Part shown: piece after piece, positions 14,896 to 23,129 of the stretch
Numbering within the stretch: the stretch's first letter is position 1
Layout of the letters: each line of letters starts with the position of its first letter
Source of the DNA: Pseudonocardia asaccharolytica DSM 44247 = NBRC 16224
GTDB lineage: Bacteria; Actinomycetota; Actinomycetes; Mycobacteriales; Pseudonocardiaceae
DNA: 64,000 bases
Direction: 5' to 3'
Assembly: GCF_000423625.1 (NCBI RefSeq)
Contig: NZ_AUII01000009.1
Coordinates: 109,168-173,167, forward strand
Notes under the pieces: model-generated
What the model saw: the letters and a program-made list of their open reading frames with translations, nothing else
What the model was told of the DNA's origin: nothing
The model's database searches: none
Program-made: the position numbers and the translations under genes

Positions 14896-15756
14896 ATGAC
14901 TGCACTCCACGAGCCGGTGACCGGCAGGTACGTCTACGTCCCCCATGGGGGTCACGAGTACCGGATCTACTACGAGGAGGCCGGCGATGGGATTCCGCTG
15001 GTCTGCCTGCACACCGCCGGAACCGATGCGCGCGAGTGGCGACACCAGTTGAACGATGCGGACATCACGTCGCACTACCGGGTCATCGCCTTCGACATGC
15101 CTCGGCACGGCAAGTCGATTCCTCCGGTAGGGTTCGAGCGCGAAGAATATCGGCTGACCGCCACATTCTACTCGGAGTTCGTGATGGCGTTCTGTGACGC
15201 GCTCGAACTCGAGCGTCCGGTGGTCATGGGCAGCTCGATGGGCGGGAACATCTGCCTGCACATCGCACTGAACTTCGAGGAGAAGATCCGGGCGCTCATC
15301 GCCATCGAGGCGTGCGACCACTCGCCCGGCTGGTACATCTCCTGGCTCGAGCATCCACACGTTCACGGTGGCGAGGCCTGCGCGACGTCGGTCTACGGGC
15401 TCATGGCACCACAAAGCCCCGACGAGTACCGCTGGGAAACCTGGTGGTACTACGCGCAGGGCGGGCCGGGGATTTTCAAGGGTGACCTGTACTTCTACAG
15501 CGTGGACCACGATTTCCGGAAGCTGAACGAAAAGATCACCGGAAATGTACCCCTGTACCTCATGACCGGCGTCTACGACTTCGCGTGCACGCCCGAGATG
15601 ACCGAGGCCACCGCCCAGAAGATCAAGGGCGCCGAGAGCATCATCATGGAGGAGATCGGCCACTTCCCGATGTCGGAAAACCCGGTGACGTTCAAGCGGT
15701 ACCTGATGCCGGTGCTCGAGACGATTCGGGGCGTGGGCTCGGGCGGCGGAGCGTGA
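14896..15756 (+). CDS. alpha/beta hydrolase, second copy
   Basis: The 286-residue enzyme has Ser114 (GSSMGG), Asp228 (TGVYDFACTP) and His256 (EEIGHFPMSE), and is clearly paralogous to the hydrolase at 13577. ATG 14896 follows a good AAAGGGA site; the longer frame from 14857 overlaps the preceding gene and is rejected. Divergence between the two copies is substantial, so the duplication is old or the pair was kept for two related substrates or a heteromer. Confidence 0.85.
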   Translation: MTALHEPVTGRYVYVPHGGHEYRIYYEEAGDGIPLVCLHTAGTDAREWRHQLNDADITSHYRVIAFDMPRHGKSIPPVGFEREEYRLTATFYSEFVMAFCDALELERPVVMGSSMGGNICLHIALNFEEKIRALIAIEACDHSPGWYISWLEHPHVHGGEACATSVYGLMAPQSPDEYRWETWWYYAQGGPGIFKGDLYFYSVDHDFRKLNEKITGNVPLYLMTGVYDFACTPEMTEATAQKIKGAESIIMEEIGHFPMSENPVTFKRYLMPVLETIRGVGSGGGA

Positions 15757-15817
15757 GATCACGGGCCACGAGCGGCCCGGGCGCGGCGGCGCGCAGGGCG
15801 CCCGCCGCAGCGGAGGC

Positions 15818-16549
15818 TCAGGCGTCGCGGCGCTGGGCGACCAACAGCCCGACGACCAGCACCGCAAGGGAGACGGCCGCGAAGTAGGCCAGCGCACCCC
15901 ACGGCCCGTAGGGGATCTCGGGCACCGACTCGGTCATGGTGAGGAACCGGTTGGCGGCGGTGAACGGCAGCCAGTCCTGGATGTCCCGTCCGACGTTCGG
16001 GATCAGCTGCACCAGCTGTTCCAGCAGTAACGGCCAGACGAGCAGGATCGACACCGCGGCGGCGCTCTGCCGGACCAGGATGCCGATGCCCAGGGCGAAG
16101 ATCGCGGCGAACAGATAGGTGAGCCCGGCACCCGCCACCATCCGCCAGTCCGCCGCGGTGCGCAGGCCGAGGTCGACCGATGGGCGGATCAGCGCCCCGG
16201 TGCCCCAGCTCAGAAACGCGGCGGCCAGCCCGACCAGCCCCGTGACCACGGCGACCACGGTGGTCTTGGCCACCAGCGCGCGGGTCCGGGACGGGACGGC
16301 GAGGAAGGTGGCGCGGATGGTGCCGAACCGGTACTCCGTGGTGACGGCCAGCGCGGCCATCACCATCATGATCATCATTCCCAGCGCGTTGCCGATCTGG
16401 GTGGACGAGACGTCCATCGGGACGTCACCGTCGGCCAGCCCCGCGTAGAGCGCGGCGATCCCCACGACGGCAGTGAGCGCCAGCCCGGTGCACCACCACG
16501 GCGAACGGGTCGAGGTGAGCTTGATCCGCTCGACGGCCAGCGTGCTCAT
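15818..16549 (-). CDS. ABC-2-type transporter permease
   Basis: The 243-residue membrane protein has about six hydrophobic segments (for example GMMIMMVMAALAVTTEY and YLFAAIFALGIGILVRQ) and the ABC-2 permease segment TTEYRFGTIRATFLAVPSRTRALVAKT. Its ATG overlaps the TGA of the upstream ATPase gene (ATGA, 16546-16549), so the two are translationally coupled. The cargo is unknown; drug or lipid export is typical for the family. Confidence 0.85.
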   Translation of the reverse strand: MSTLAVERIKLTSTRSPWWCTGLALTAVVGIAALYAGLADGDVPMDVSSTQIGNALGMMIMMVMAALAVTTEYRFGTIRATFLAVPSRTRALVAKTTVVAVVTGLVGLAAAFLSWGTGALIRPSVDLGLRTAADWRMVAGAGLTYLFAAIFALGIGILVRQSAAAVSILLVWPLLLEQLVQLIPNVGRDIQDWLPFTAANRFLTMTESVPEIPYGPWGALAYFAAVSLAVLVVGLLVAQRRDA

Positions 16550-17508
16550 GACGTCGCTCCCACGGGGTTGTTCTCATTGCGGTGCCGGCCGTTCCCGGAA
16601 CCGGATGCGTACTCCACGTCATCGCCGGTGATCTGCATGAACGCTTCTTCCAGCGAGCCGCGCCGCGGCGAGAGTTCGTGCAGCGCGATCCCGTTCGCGG
16701 CGGCGGTGTCACCGATCTGCTCGGCGGTCACGCCGGTGACGAGCAATGCCGGTGGCCCGTCGCCGGGATCGGCCACCACGCTCGCACCGTTCGCGGTCAG
16801 CAACACGCTGAGCCTGTCGGACCGGGGGCTGCGGACGAGGATCGACTGTCCGGCCGCGGCGTCCACGAACTCGGCGGTGCTCGCCTGCGCGATCAGCCGG
16901 CCGCGCCCGATCACCACCAGATCGCTCGCGGTCAGTGCCATCTCCGACAGCAGGTGACTGGACACCAGCACGGTCCGCCCCTCCGCGGCGAGACCCTGCA
17001 TCAGCTGCCGGATCCAAAGGATGCCCTCGGGGTCGAGACCGTTGACCGGCTCGTCGAACAGCAGCACCTGCGGGTCGCCGAGCAGCGCCCCCGCGATGCC
17101 GAGCCGTTGGGACATGCCCAGCGAGAAGCCTCCGGCCCGCTTGTCGGCCACCGAACTCAGCCCGACCAGGTCGAGGACCTCATCCACTCTGGACCGCGGC
17201 AGCTGGTTCGATCGGGCCAGCCAGCGCAGATGCGACCGGGCCGACCGGTTCGGATGCGCCCACCGGGCGTCGAGCAGCGCTCCGACGGTGCGTAACGGAT
17301 GTTCCAGCTCGCCGTAGCGGCGCCCATCGATCAGCACCTGCCCGCCCGTCGGCCGATCGAGCCCGAGGATCATCCGCATCGTGGTCGACTTGCCGGCACC
17401 GTTGGGTCCGAGGAATCCGGTGACCCGGCCTGGTTTTACGACAAAGGATAGATCGTCAACGGCCACTGTGGGTCCGTAGCGTTTGGTCAGATCGCTGGCC
17501 TCGATCAC
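16546..17508 (-). CDS. ABC transporter ATP-binding protein
   Basis: The 320-residue ATPase has Walker A GPNGAGKST, signature FSLGMSQR, Walker B VLLFDEPVNGLDPEG and switch SSHLL. The C-terminal extension (about 90 residues) is typical of daunorubicin-resistance-type or BcrA-type exporters. It is the first gene of the pair with the permease at 15818. A similar pair occurs at 33839-35589. Confidence 0.92.
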   Translation of the reverse strand: MIEASDLTKRYGPTVAVDDLSFVVKPGRVTGFLGPNGAGKSTTMRMILGLDRPTGGQVLIDGRRYGELEHPLRTVGALLDARWAHPNRSARSHLRWLARSNQLPRSRVDEVLDLVGLSSVADKRAGGFSLGMSQRLGIAGALLGDPQVLLFDEPVNGLDPEGILWIRQLMQGLAAEGRTVLVSSHLLSEMALTASDLVVIGRGRLIAQASTAEFVDAAAGQSILVRSPRSDRLSVLLTANGASVVADPGDGPPALLVTGVTAEQIGDTAAANGIALHELSPRRGSLEEAFMQITGDDVEYASGSGNGRHRNENNPVGATS

Positions 17509-17638
17509 GGGCCCTTACCTTTCGTCCGGTTTGAGGTGTCCGGAGCAAGGATGTCGCACGGATGGGTGACGGCGGATCAGGGCTCAACCCTGATTCGGCC
17601 CCGAGGGCCCCGGAGCGCGCCGCGACGTGGCCCGGAGC

Positions 17639-18832
17639 CTACGCGGCGCGGTCGGTGAGGAGCGGATCGTGCCGGATGCGGTCGGGAGGGGTACCGGCCG
17701 TGACCAGCCGCGCCACCGTGGCCCGGATCATGTCCGGCGATCCTGCGACGATCACATCGTGATCGGTCCACGGGCCGTGCCTGCCGACGACGTCGCCGAC
17801 GGCGCCATGCTCGGCCTCCCCGGCGTTGTGCTCGACGGCCGGGACCACGTCGAGCCACGGGCTCCGATGGGCGAGGGCCGTGAGGCTCGGAACCGCATAG
17901 AGATCGATCCAGGTTCGGCCGCCGACGAAGACGTGGGTCCGGCGAGGTCCACCCTGGACGGCCAGCTGGGTCACGATCGCCTTGATCGGTGCGGCGCCGG
18001 TACCGCCCGCGACCAGGAGCAGATCCCGGCGCGACTCGGCATCGAGCGGCAATCCGCCCATCGGTGGCCCGAGTCGCCAGACGTCGTCGACCCGGGTGTG
18101 CGCCACCAGCGCGGGACTGACCAGACCGCCCGCCACGGCCCGGACGTGGAACTGCAGCAGCCCGTCCGGTCGCGGCGGGTTCGCCGGCGACAGGTAGCGC
18201 CACAGCCGGGGCCGATGCGGGGTCTCGATGGACAGGTACTGGCCGGCGCGGTACGGGATCGGTTCGAGCGCCTGCACCGAGATGACGGCCAGATCCCAGC
18301 TCAGCCGGTGGTGGTCGACCACCCGGCCCAGCCAGGACGCGGGTCCGTTCCCGGCGGCCGCTCCGGCGAGCATGCGCGCAGAGACGACGGAGTAGGCCGC
18401 GGCCCAGGCGTCGGCGACCTCGGCCGTCCACGCCGCGCCGAGCAGCTGCTCGACCGCGCCGAGCAGCGCCACCCCGACCGTCTCGTAGTGCGTTGCGGCG
18501 ATGCCGAACTTGCGGTGGTCGCGCCCGAGCTGCGCCAGGATCGGGCTCAGCTCGCGGGGCCGGTCGACCCGTTGGAGAACGTGGACGAGAGCGGGCAGCA
18601 ACCGGCTGCGGTGCGGAGGCAGGTCCACCGGGAACAGCGTCCGCGCCTGCGGGGCGTGTTCGAACAACAACCGGTAGAACGTCGTGGCCAGCTCGTGCGC
18701 CCGTGGCTCGACCAGCGCCCAGCTCTCCCGGACGACGGCGGCCACCGCGGGATCGAGATCGTGGACGCGCCGGGGACGGCGGCGTGCTGCTGCGGGCCGG
18801 TCGCCACGGAGTGGTGGCCGGATCCCGGACAT
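17639..18832 (-). CDS. flavohaemoglobin-like protein (globin plus FAD/NAD reductase), nitric oxide dioxygenase family
   Basis: The 397-residue protein has a globin domain (about 25-160) with proximal His106 in GRDHRKFGIAATHYETVG, then a ferredoxin-reductase part with the FAD-binding RYLSPANPP, LVAGGTGAAPIKAIV (pyridine nucleotide loop) and IVAGSPDMIRATV. Such proteins convert NO to nitrate with NAD(P)H and O2. It is 3' of a Usp gene whose TAG directly abuts this ATG, so the two form one transcript. The promoter region ahead of that pair carries the TGCCGA-N3-TCGGCA motif. Confidence 0.88.
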   Translation of the reverse strand: MSGIRPPLRGDRPAAARRRPRRVHDLDPAVAAVVRESWALVEPRAHELATTFYRLLFEHAPQARTLFPVDLPPHRSRLLPALVHVLQRVDRPRELSPILAQLGRDHRKFGIAATHYETVGVALLGAVEQLLGAAWTAEVADAWAAAYSVVSARMLAGAAAGNGPASWLGRVVDHHRLSWDLAVISVQALEPIPYRAGQYLSIETPHRPRLWRYLSPANPPRPDGLLQFHVRAVAGGLVSPALVAHTRVDDVWRLGPPMGGLPLDAESRRDLLLVAGGTGAAPIKAIVTQLAVQGGPRRTHVFVGGRTWIDLYAVPSLTALAHRSPWLDVVPAVEHNAGEAEHGAVGDVVGRHGPWTDHDVIVAGSPDMIRATVARLVTAGTPPDRIRHDPLLTDRAA

Positions 18833-19345
18833 CTATGTCACGGATCCCCGGCCCGTCAGGACCGCGACGAGGCCGCGGTCCCGGCGGGCGAGCGCCGCGC
18901 GAGCCATCTCGTGCGGGGGAACGATCAACACCGGGCAACGCGCGTGCCGGGTGCAGTACCCGGCGACCGAGTCGCCCAGCCGGGGCCGCCGCCAGGTCCG
19001 GGTGGTCGCGCCGACGACCAGGAGGTCGGTGTCCTTGTCCCCGAGCCGGGCGAGCCGGGCCTCCGGCTGGCCCTCGACGACGACCAGGCGCACGTCGACG
19101 TCGCGTGGGAGCCCGCCCAGCGCCTCGGAGAAAGCCTTGTGCACATGCAGAACCCGGGGGAAGTTTCCAGACGCCGGCGCGGCCGCCGGTGGGCGTTCGA
19201 GCCGGCGGCCCGGCTCCCAGACATGAACCGCGTACAGCACGGCATCCCGCTCCCTGGCCACGTCCACCGCCGTCCGGATGGCCTGGAGGTTGGTCAGCGA
19301 GCCGGTCACACCGACGAGCACGCGGCGCCGGGTGGGTGTCAACAC
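18833..19345 (-). CDS. universal stress protein (UspA fold), upstream partner of the flavohaemoglobin
   Basis: The 170-residue protein reads RRVLVGVTGSLTNLQAIRTAVDVARERDAVLYAVHVW..., ending in DLLVVGATTRTW, DSVAGYCTRHARCPVLIVPP and a short extra tail. It has the Usp fold, with an ATP-binding-like G-rich C-terminal loop that is modified (GATTRTWRRPRLGDSV). GTG 19345 or TTG 19342 are possible starts. It is a paralogue of the Usp at 23130; both have a GVxGSxT/GVDGSGTD start and an inserted, basic segment. The two-gene unit suggests joint stress induction. Confidence 0.8.
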   Translation of the reverse strand: MLTPTRRRVLVGVTGSLTNLQAIRTAVDVARERDAVLYAVHVWEPGRRLERPPAAAPASGNFPRVLHVHKAFSEALGGLPRDVDVRLVVVEGQPEARLARLGDKDTDLLVVGATTRTWRRPRLGDSVAGYCTRHARCPVLIVPPHEMARAALARRDRGLVAVLTGRGSVT

Positions 19346-19415
19346 GCGTCCACGATGCCGGTGCGCCCGCGGGTCCGGCAGCTCCCGACCCCGGACAACA
19401 TCGGCGTGGCCAGCC

Positions 19416-19430
19416 TGCCGAGCCTCGGCA
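19416..19430. promoter_or_regulatory. inverted repeat TGCCGA-GCC-TCGGCA
   Basis: A perfect 6-bp-arm repeat with a 3-bp spacer lies 71 bp upstream of the Usp/flavohaemoglobin unit. Related sites lie at 20826, 22152, 22894 and 22978, each in an intergenic region of this stress block. A shared regulator is inferred. Confidence 0.5.
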
Positions 19431-19470
19431 ATATCCGTGTGCCTGGCACCGTGCCGGCCCGTCCGGTCGT

Positions 19471-20703
19471 TCAGCCGCCCCGGCCCGCGACGTCGGTCAG
19501 GTCGTGCTGGGGCCAGCCGAGCAGCCGGGCGCCGAGCACAGCCGCATGAATCGTGAACCGTTGAGCGGGATCGGTGGGGTCGTAGCCGGTCAGCGTCGCG
19601 ATCCGATCGAGCCGGTAGGTCACCGCCCGCACCGAGAGGTGCAGCCTGCGCGCGGTCTCGGTGACCACGCAGCCGGCGGCGAAGTAGGCGTCGAGGGTGA
19701 CCAGCAACGGTTCGGCGCCGCCGCGGGCACCGGCCAGCGGGCTCACCACCGCCTGGACAAGGTCGGCGATCGCGGGTTGATCGCGCAGCAGGACGCGGTA
19801 GATCAGCAGTTCCTCGGCGTGGATGACCGGGGTGTCCAGCCGCAGCCGGATCCCCATCGTCAACGCCTCGCGGGCCTCCTCGTAGGAACGGGCGATGCCG
19901 TAGGACCCGGGATACGGTCGTCCGACGGCGATCCGCCACGGCCCGCCGCGCGCCGAGCGGCTGAGCTCGGAGTGCATGAAGGTGCCGAGGTTGCCGGTGG
20001 TGGCACCGGACCGGGACTCCGCCGTCCGGGTGGGGTCGGCGGGCGCCACAACGACGATCGAGCCGTCTTTGGTGGCGATCAGCACGTCCCGATCACCGAG
20101 CCGCTGCACCACGGCGCGTTCCAGCGACCCGATGGCGGCCTCGGCCTCCGCCAACCTGCCGGTGGGCGCCGCGAGCGCGACCTGGTGCGGCTGTGCCATG
20201 TCGAGGCCGAACGGTTCCGCCCGTTCCACCAGACCGCCGACGTCGGCGTCACCGCGCAGCAGGTCCTCGATCAGCTCCCGACGCAGCGTCTCCTCCCGCC
20301 GCACCATGTCCCTGCGGGCGGCCGTGTAGCCGTCGACCAGGCTCGCGACCGCGCGGTCCACCACACGCAGCACCGCCTCGGCGGCGAGGCGGACCGTCTC
20401 GCTGTCCGCGGAACGGACCACCATGGGCAGCTCCCGCCACAGCCGCCACGCGGCGGAAAGGTACAGCTGCACCGCATTGCCCGCGGCGATGCCCGACTCG
20501 GCGGCCCGGCGGCCCAGCAGACCGACCACCTCCAGCTCCTGCGGCTGGGGTCGACGCCCGGTCGTGGCGGCCTCGGCCAGCAACGACAGGTAGTCGCCCA
20601 GCAGCTCTACCGGTACCCCACCCGCCGCCCGGCTCGCGTCCTGGGCCACCTCGGCCAGCCACGCCTCCTCCGCCCACGTGCGCCGCTCGTTCGCCCCTGC
20701 CAT
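19471..20703 (-). CDS. PucR/CdaR-family transcriptional regulator
   Basis: The 410-residue protein from ATG 20703 has a GGDEF-like/regulatory N-terminal and central part and a C-terminal PucR HTH (LLVTLDAYFAAGCVVTETARRLHLSVRAVTYRLDRIATLTGYDPTDPAQRFTIHAAVLGARLL segment). It lies centrally in the stress block, divergent from the small gene at 20918, with a motif site at 20826 between them. It is the best candidate to read the TGCCGA-N3-TCGGCA sites, although this is not shown. A longer upstream frame to 20841 is unlikely because it has no domain content. Confidence 0.82.
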   Translation of the reverse strand: MAGANERRTWAEEAWLAEVAQDASRAAGGVPVELLGDYLSLLAEAATTGRRPQPQELEVVGLLGRRAAESGIAAGNAVQLYLSAAWRLWRELPMVVRSADSETVRLAAEAVLRVVDRAVASLVDGYTAARRDMVRREETLRRELIEDLLRGDADVGGLVERAEPFGLDMAQPHQVALAAPTGRLAEAEAAIGSLERAVVQRLGDRDVLIATKDGSIVVVAPADPTRTAESRSGATTGNLGTFMHSELSRSARGGPWRIAVGRPYPGSYGIARSYEEAREALTMGIRLRLDTPVIHAEELLIYRVLLRDQPAIADLVQAVVSPLAGARGGAEPLLVTLDAYFAAGCVVTETARRLHLSVRAVTYRLDRIATLTGYDPTDPAQRFTIHAAVLGARLLGWPQHDLTDVAGRGG

Positions 20704-20825
20704 GTCCGCCACTCCCGATCCGGCCGTCCAGGCCCCGTCGGCGCTGCGACGTGCCGAGACGCGACTTGCCGGGACCCGGCAGCATCGCGGGACCGAACTT
20801 GGTCGATCGACGCCGATGACCAGGC

Positions 20826-20840
20826 TGCCAGGGTCTGGCA
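20826..20840. promoter_or_regulatory. inverted repeat TGCCAG-GGT-CTGGCA
   Basis: Perfect arms with a 3-bp spacer, between the PucR-type gene and the divergent gene at 20918. It is a variant of the repeat found at 19416, 22152 and 22978, with CAG replacing CGA in the arms. It is also followed by ACCT, as are the 22152 and 22978 copies. Confidence 0.45.
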
Positions 20841-20917
20841 ACCTCGGTCGAGAGACGCGCCCACTGTCATTCCGCCGGCGGCGGTGGGCGAAGCGGTGAG
20901 CACGAGAGGAGCGGCAG

Positions 20918-21262
20918 TTGCGCAGGCAGGATAGGACCGACGGAGCGGACCGCTCGGACGCGTCGATCTGTCTGGCCGCGGCGCTTCACCTGCGGGGCCG
21001 GTCGGGGCGCGGCGGCCACGACAGGCGCACCTCCGCGGCCGCCGGTGAGCTGATGGCGGCGCTGGGCCTCGCCCTGTACCGCGATCCCGCCTCGGTCCCC
21101 CCGTCCGCGCGCCGAGCCGCACTCCGGCTGGCCCGCCAGCTCCAGCTGGAAGCCGATCCCCGCGCGCTCGCGGGTCCGCCGGACCGGGCCCGCAGACCCA
21201 CCGCAGCCAAACGACGGTCCGCACCTTTCACCGCGTCGATCAAGCTGGGACGGATGGGATGA
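20918..21262 (+). CDS. small hypothetical protein
   Basis: The 114-residue ORF starts at TTG 20918, with a GAGAGGAG ribosome-binding site. It has a helical central region (AGELMAALGLALYRDP and ARRAALRLARQLQLEADP) that resembles small actinobacterial proteins of unknown role. It shows no known domain. It diverges from the regulator at 19471. Confidence 0.45.
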   Translation: MRRQDRTDGADRSDASICLAAALHLRGRSGRGGHDRRTSAAAGELMAALGLALYRDPASVPPSARRAALRLARQLQLEADPRALAGPPDRARRPTAAKRRSAPFTASIKLGRMG

Positions 21263-21310
21263 CGGGGCGCCGCCGGCCGGGCCGACCCCGCGCCGCTCGC
21301 GCCGATCTCG

Positions 21311-21772
21311 TCATTGCGGCCGGGCCGGCCGCCGAGACGAGGGTGTCAGGACCAACCGGCCGAGCACACCGCGAGCGAGCATCAGGACGTCGGGCCGTGG
21401 GGCGAACGGGCGGTTACCCGGCACCGAACACAGCCGGACCCGGGCCGTCTGCCAGCCCGCGACCGCATCGGCGGACACGAACACCGGGACGCCACCGATA
21501 TCGGCCACCAGCCCGCTGACCACCGTGCCGGTCGGATCGGGCGACCGGCGGGCGACGACGTCGCGAACATGTCCCAGATGTGCACCGTGCTCACCGACGA
21601 CGGACCGCCCGAGCAACCGCCGGACCGACACGCTCCCAGGACCGCGATCGACGGCATCGGCCGACGGCACCGACAACGCCCGGCCGGGTTCCGGGATTAG
21701 CGGCAACAGTGCCGGCCGACGAGGCCGCCTCACTGATCCTTCCGACTGAAAAGGACGTGCGCACGACGCCAC
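21311..21772 (-). CDS. PRC-barrel-like fragment, possibly remnant of an MgtE-type protein
   Basis: The 153-residue frame contains a PRC-barrel-like core (LLGRSVVGEHGAHLGHVRDVV ... VVSGLVADIGGVPVFVSADAV ... DVLMLARGVLGRLVLT). This resembles the N-terminal PRC domain of magnesium-transporter-type proteins, but the rest is missing. The C-terminus ends in a basic PSSRRPARPQ tail. The true start is unclear and the protein may be a remnant. Confidence 0.4.
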   Translation of the reverse strand: MASCARPFQSEGSVRRPRRPALLPLIPEPGRALSVPSADAVDRGPGSVSVRRLLGRSVVGEHGAHLGHVRDVVARRSPDPTGTVVSGLVADIGGVPVFVSADAVAGWQTARVRLCSVPGNRPFAPRPDVLMLARGVLGRLVLTPSSRRPARPQ

Positions 21773-22005
21773 GAGAAATACATCGCGGCGCCGGACGTCA
21801 TCAGTGCGGGAAGCGGGAACGACAGTGTGAGCAGCACGAGCGTCAGCATCACCGACGCGCAGATCGCGATGGTGTACGTGCTGGTGTCGGGGCGACCGGG
21901 GAGGCGCCGCTGTGCGCTTCGGAAAGAAGCGGCAAACTCGGGATCGTCGGCGATGAGCAGGTCCTCGACCGCACGCAACGACTTCCGTTCGTGTTCGCTG
22001 AGCAC
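21730..22005 (-). CDS. DUF3040-family small membrane protein
   Basis: The 91-residue protein begins MLSEHERKSLRAVEDLLIADDPEFAASF, the DUF3040 signature. Two transmembrane helices follow (TIAICASVMLTLVLLTLSF and PALMTSGAAMYFSW) with a basic C-terminus. GTG 22005 gives the characteristic start. The function is unknown; the family is confined to actinobacteria. The long inverted repeat at 22137-22181 lies upstream. Confidence 0.85.
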   Translation of the reverse strand: MLSEHERKSLRAVEDLLIADDPEFAASFRSAQRRLPGRPDTSTYTIAICASVMLTLVLLTLSFPLPALMTSGAAMYFSWRRAHVLFSRKDQ

Positions 22006-22136
22006 ACGCACCTCCTGGGACAAGCAGGCCGGCGTTCCGATATCAACGACTGACTTTCGAACTCCCGGTTCGCTCGCGCCTGCATCCAATTCTGCCCCGC
22101 CGCAGGGTCGCTCACCGGGGCGGGAGCAGGCTAAGT

Positions 22137-22181
22137 TCTCCCCGTCCAGGTTGCCGATGGCCGGCAACCTGGACGGGGAGA
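22137..22181. repeat. 45-bp inverted repeat upstream of the DUF3040 gene, containing a TGCCGA-type site
   Basis: The arms (left starts TCTCCCCGTCC, right is the inverse complement) pair over about 20 bp around a short central loop, with a TGCCGATGGCCGGCA core at 22152-22166. It could be a terminator for the GreA-family gene, whose stop lies 48 bp away, or an extended operator of the local motif. Confidence 0.55.
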
Positions 22182-22228
22182 CCAGGGATCCGGCCTGGGG
22201 CTTCGAGTACCTCAGCCGGGGGCAGACG

Positions 22229-22729
22229 TCACAGGTCCTGCAAATGGCTCCCGTAGGGCACGGCACGAACCAACGACACGGTCATCGTCTGGTCGTTCGG
22301 CAGCCGGTACTGTCGCTTATCGCCCTGCTTGGCGCCGGTCAATGCCTGCCCCAGCGGAGAATCGGGCGAGTAGATCTCGATATCGCCATAACTGCCCTGC
22401 TCCCGGTCGGCCAGCAGGAACGTCTCGGTGTCGGTCTCGTCCTCGAAGCGGACGGTGAGCACCATCCCGGGTTCGGCGATTCCGTCGTCCGGGGGTTCGT
22501 GCCCGACGAGCGGGTTCTGCAGGATCTCCTGCAGTTTCCTGATCCGCTGGTCGCGCTCGCGCTGGTCGGCGTACACGGCATCATCGGTGCTGTCGCGGTT
22601 CGCGTCCCCACTTCCGTTGGATCCGCTTCCCGGGCTGCGCCCGGCACGCTCCTCGAGGAGTTCGGCGAGCTCTTCCTTCAGACGCTCGTATGCGTCCTGG
22701 GTCAGCCAGACTTGCGGTGCCTCAGTCAT
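22229..22729 (-). CDS. GreA/GreB-family transcription elongation factor
   Basis: The 166-residue protein has an N-terminal coiled coil (TQDAYERLKEELAELLEERAG ... RERDQRIRKLQEILQNP) and a C-terminal FKBP-like domain (VRFEDETDTETFLL; SPDSPLGQALTGAKQGD). Gre factors rescue backtracked RNA polymerase by stimulating transcript cleavage. ATG 22729 was chosen. It lies in the stress block and diverges from the Usp gene at 23130. The Ser/Gly/Asp-rich insert (about 45-60) at the coiled-coil tip differs from canonical GreA, so it may be a secondary Gre-like factor. Confidence 0.82.
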   Translation of the reverse strand: MTEAPQVWLTQDAYERLKEELAELLEERAGRSPGSGSNGSGDANRDSTDDAVYADQRERDQRIRKLQEILQNPLVGHEPPDDGIAEPGMVLTVRFEDETDTETFLLADREQGSYGDIEIYSPDSPLGQALTGAKQGDKRQYRLPNDQTMTVSLVRAVPYGSHLQDL

Positions 22730-23129
22730 CCTCGATACTCCTCGCCTCGGCCCGGACATGCGTTTCGACCGGTCGCGCCGGTGTGCGCAGCACCACGTCG
22801 GTGATCGTCCGGATGCAAACGAGCACGGCGCCCAGAAGGGACCGTGCTCGGCGCTAGCCTACGCGATTGTCAAGCCGAGCGCATGCCCGCGATTGCCGAT
22901 GGACAGCAATCACACGGACCGACCAGGACTGCGCGCGCGGCCCGGTCGCCGGGTGCAGAACGGCGTGGAGCGCACGTTGCCGAAACTCGGCAACCTGTGG
23001 CAGGGCAAGTCTGCGCGGGTCAATCGCTGAAAGAACGGTCGCCGGCCGTCAAGATGGAACGCGAGGCGACCGACGGCTCGGGCATGCGCGGCGCGTTCGG
23101 TGCGCGCCAGGCCCGGCGGGAAGGATGGG
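22730..23129. promoter_or_regulatory. 400-bp divergent intergenic region with two TGCCGA-type repeats
   Basis: No gene lies between the Gre-family and Usp genes. Two sites are present: TGCCGA-TGG-ACAGCA at 22894-22908 (imperfect) and the perfect TGCCGA-AAC-TCGGCA at 22978-22992. The second is followed by ACCT, as are the copies at 20826 and 22152. A GGGAAGGA ribosome-binding site precedes GTG 23130. Confidence 0.5.

Noticed and set aside
18493..20934. 813-codon plus-strand frame
   Set aside because: It is antisense to the flavohaemoglobin, Usp and PucR-type genes and shows only compositional Arg/Pro/Gly-rich sequence.
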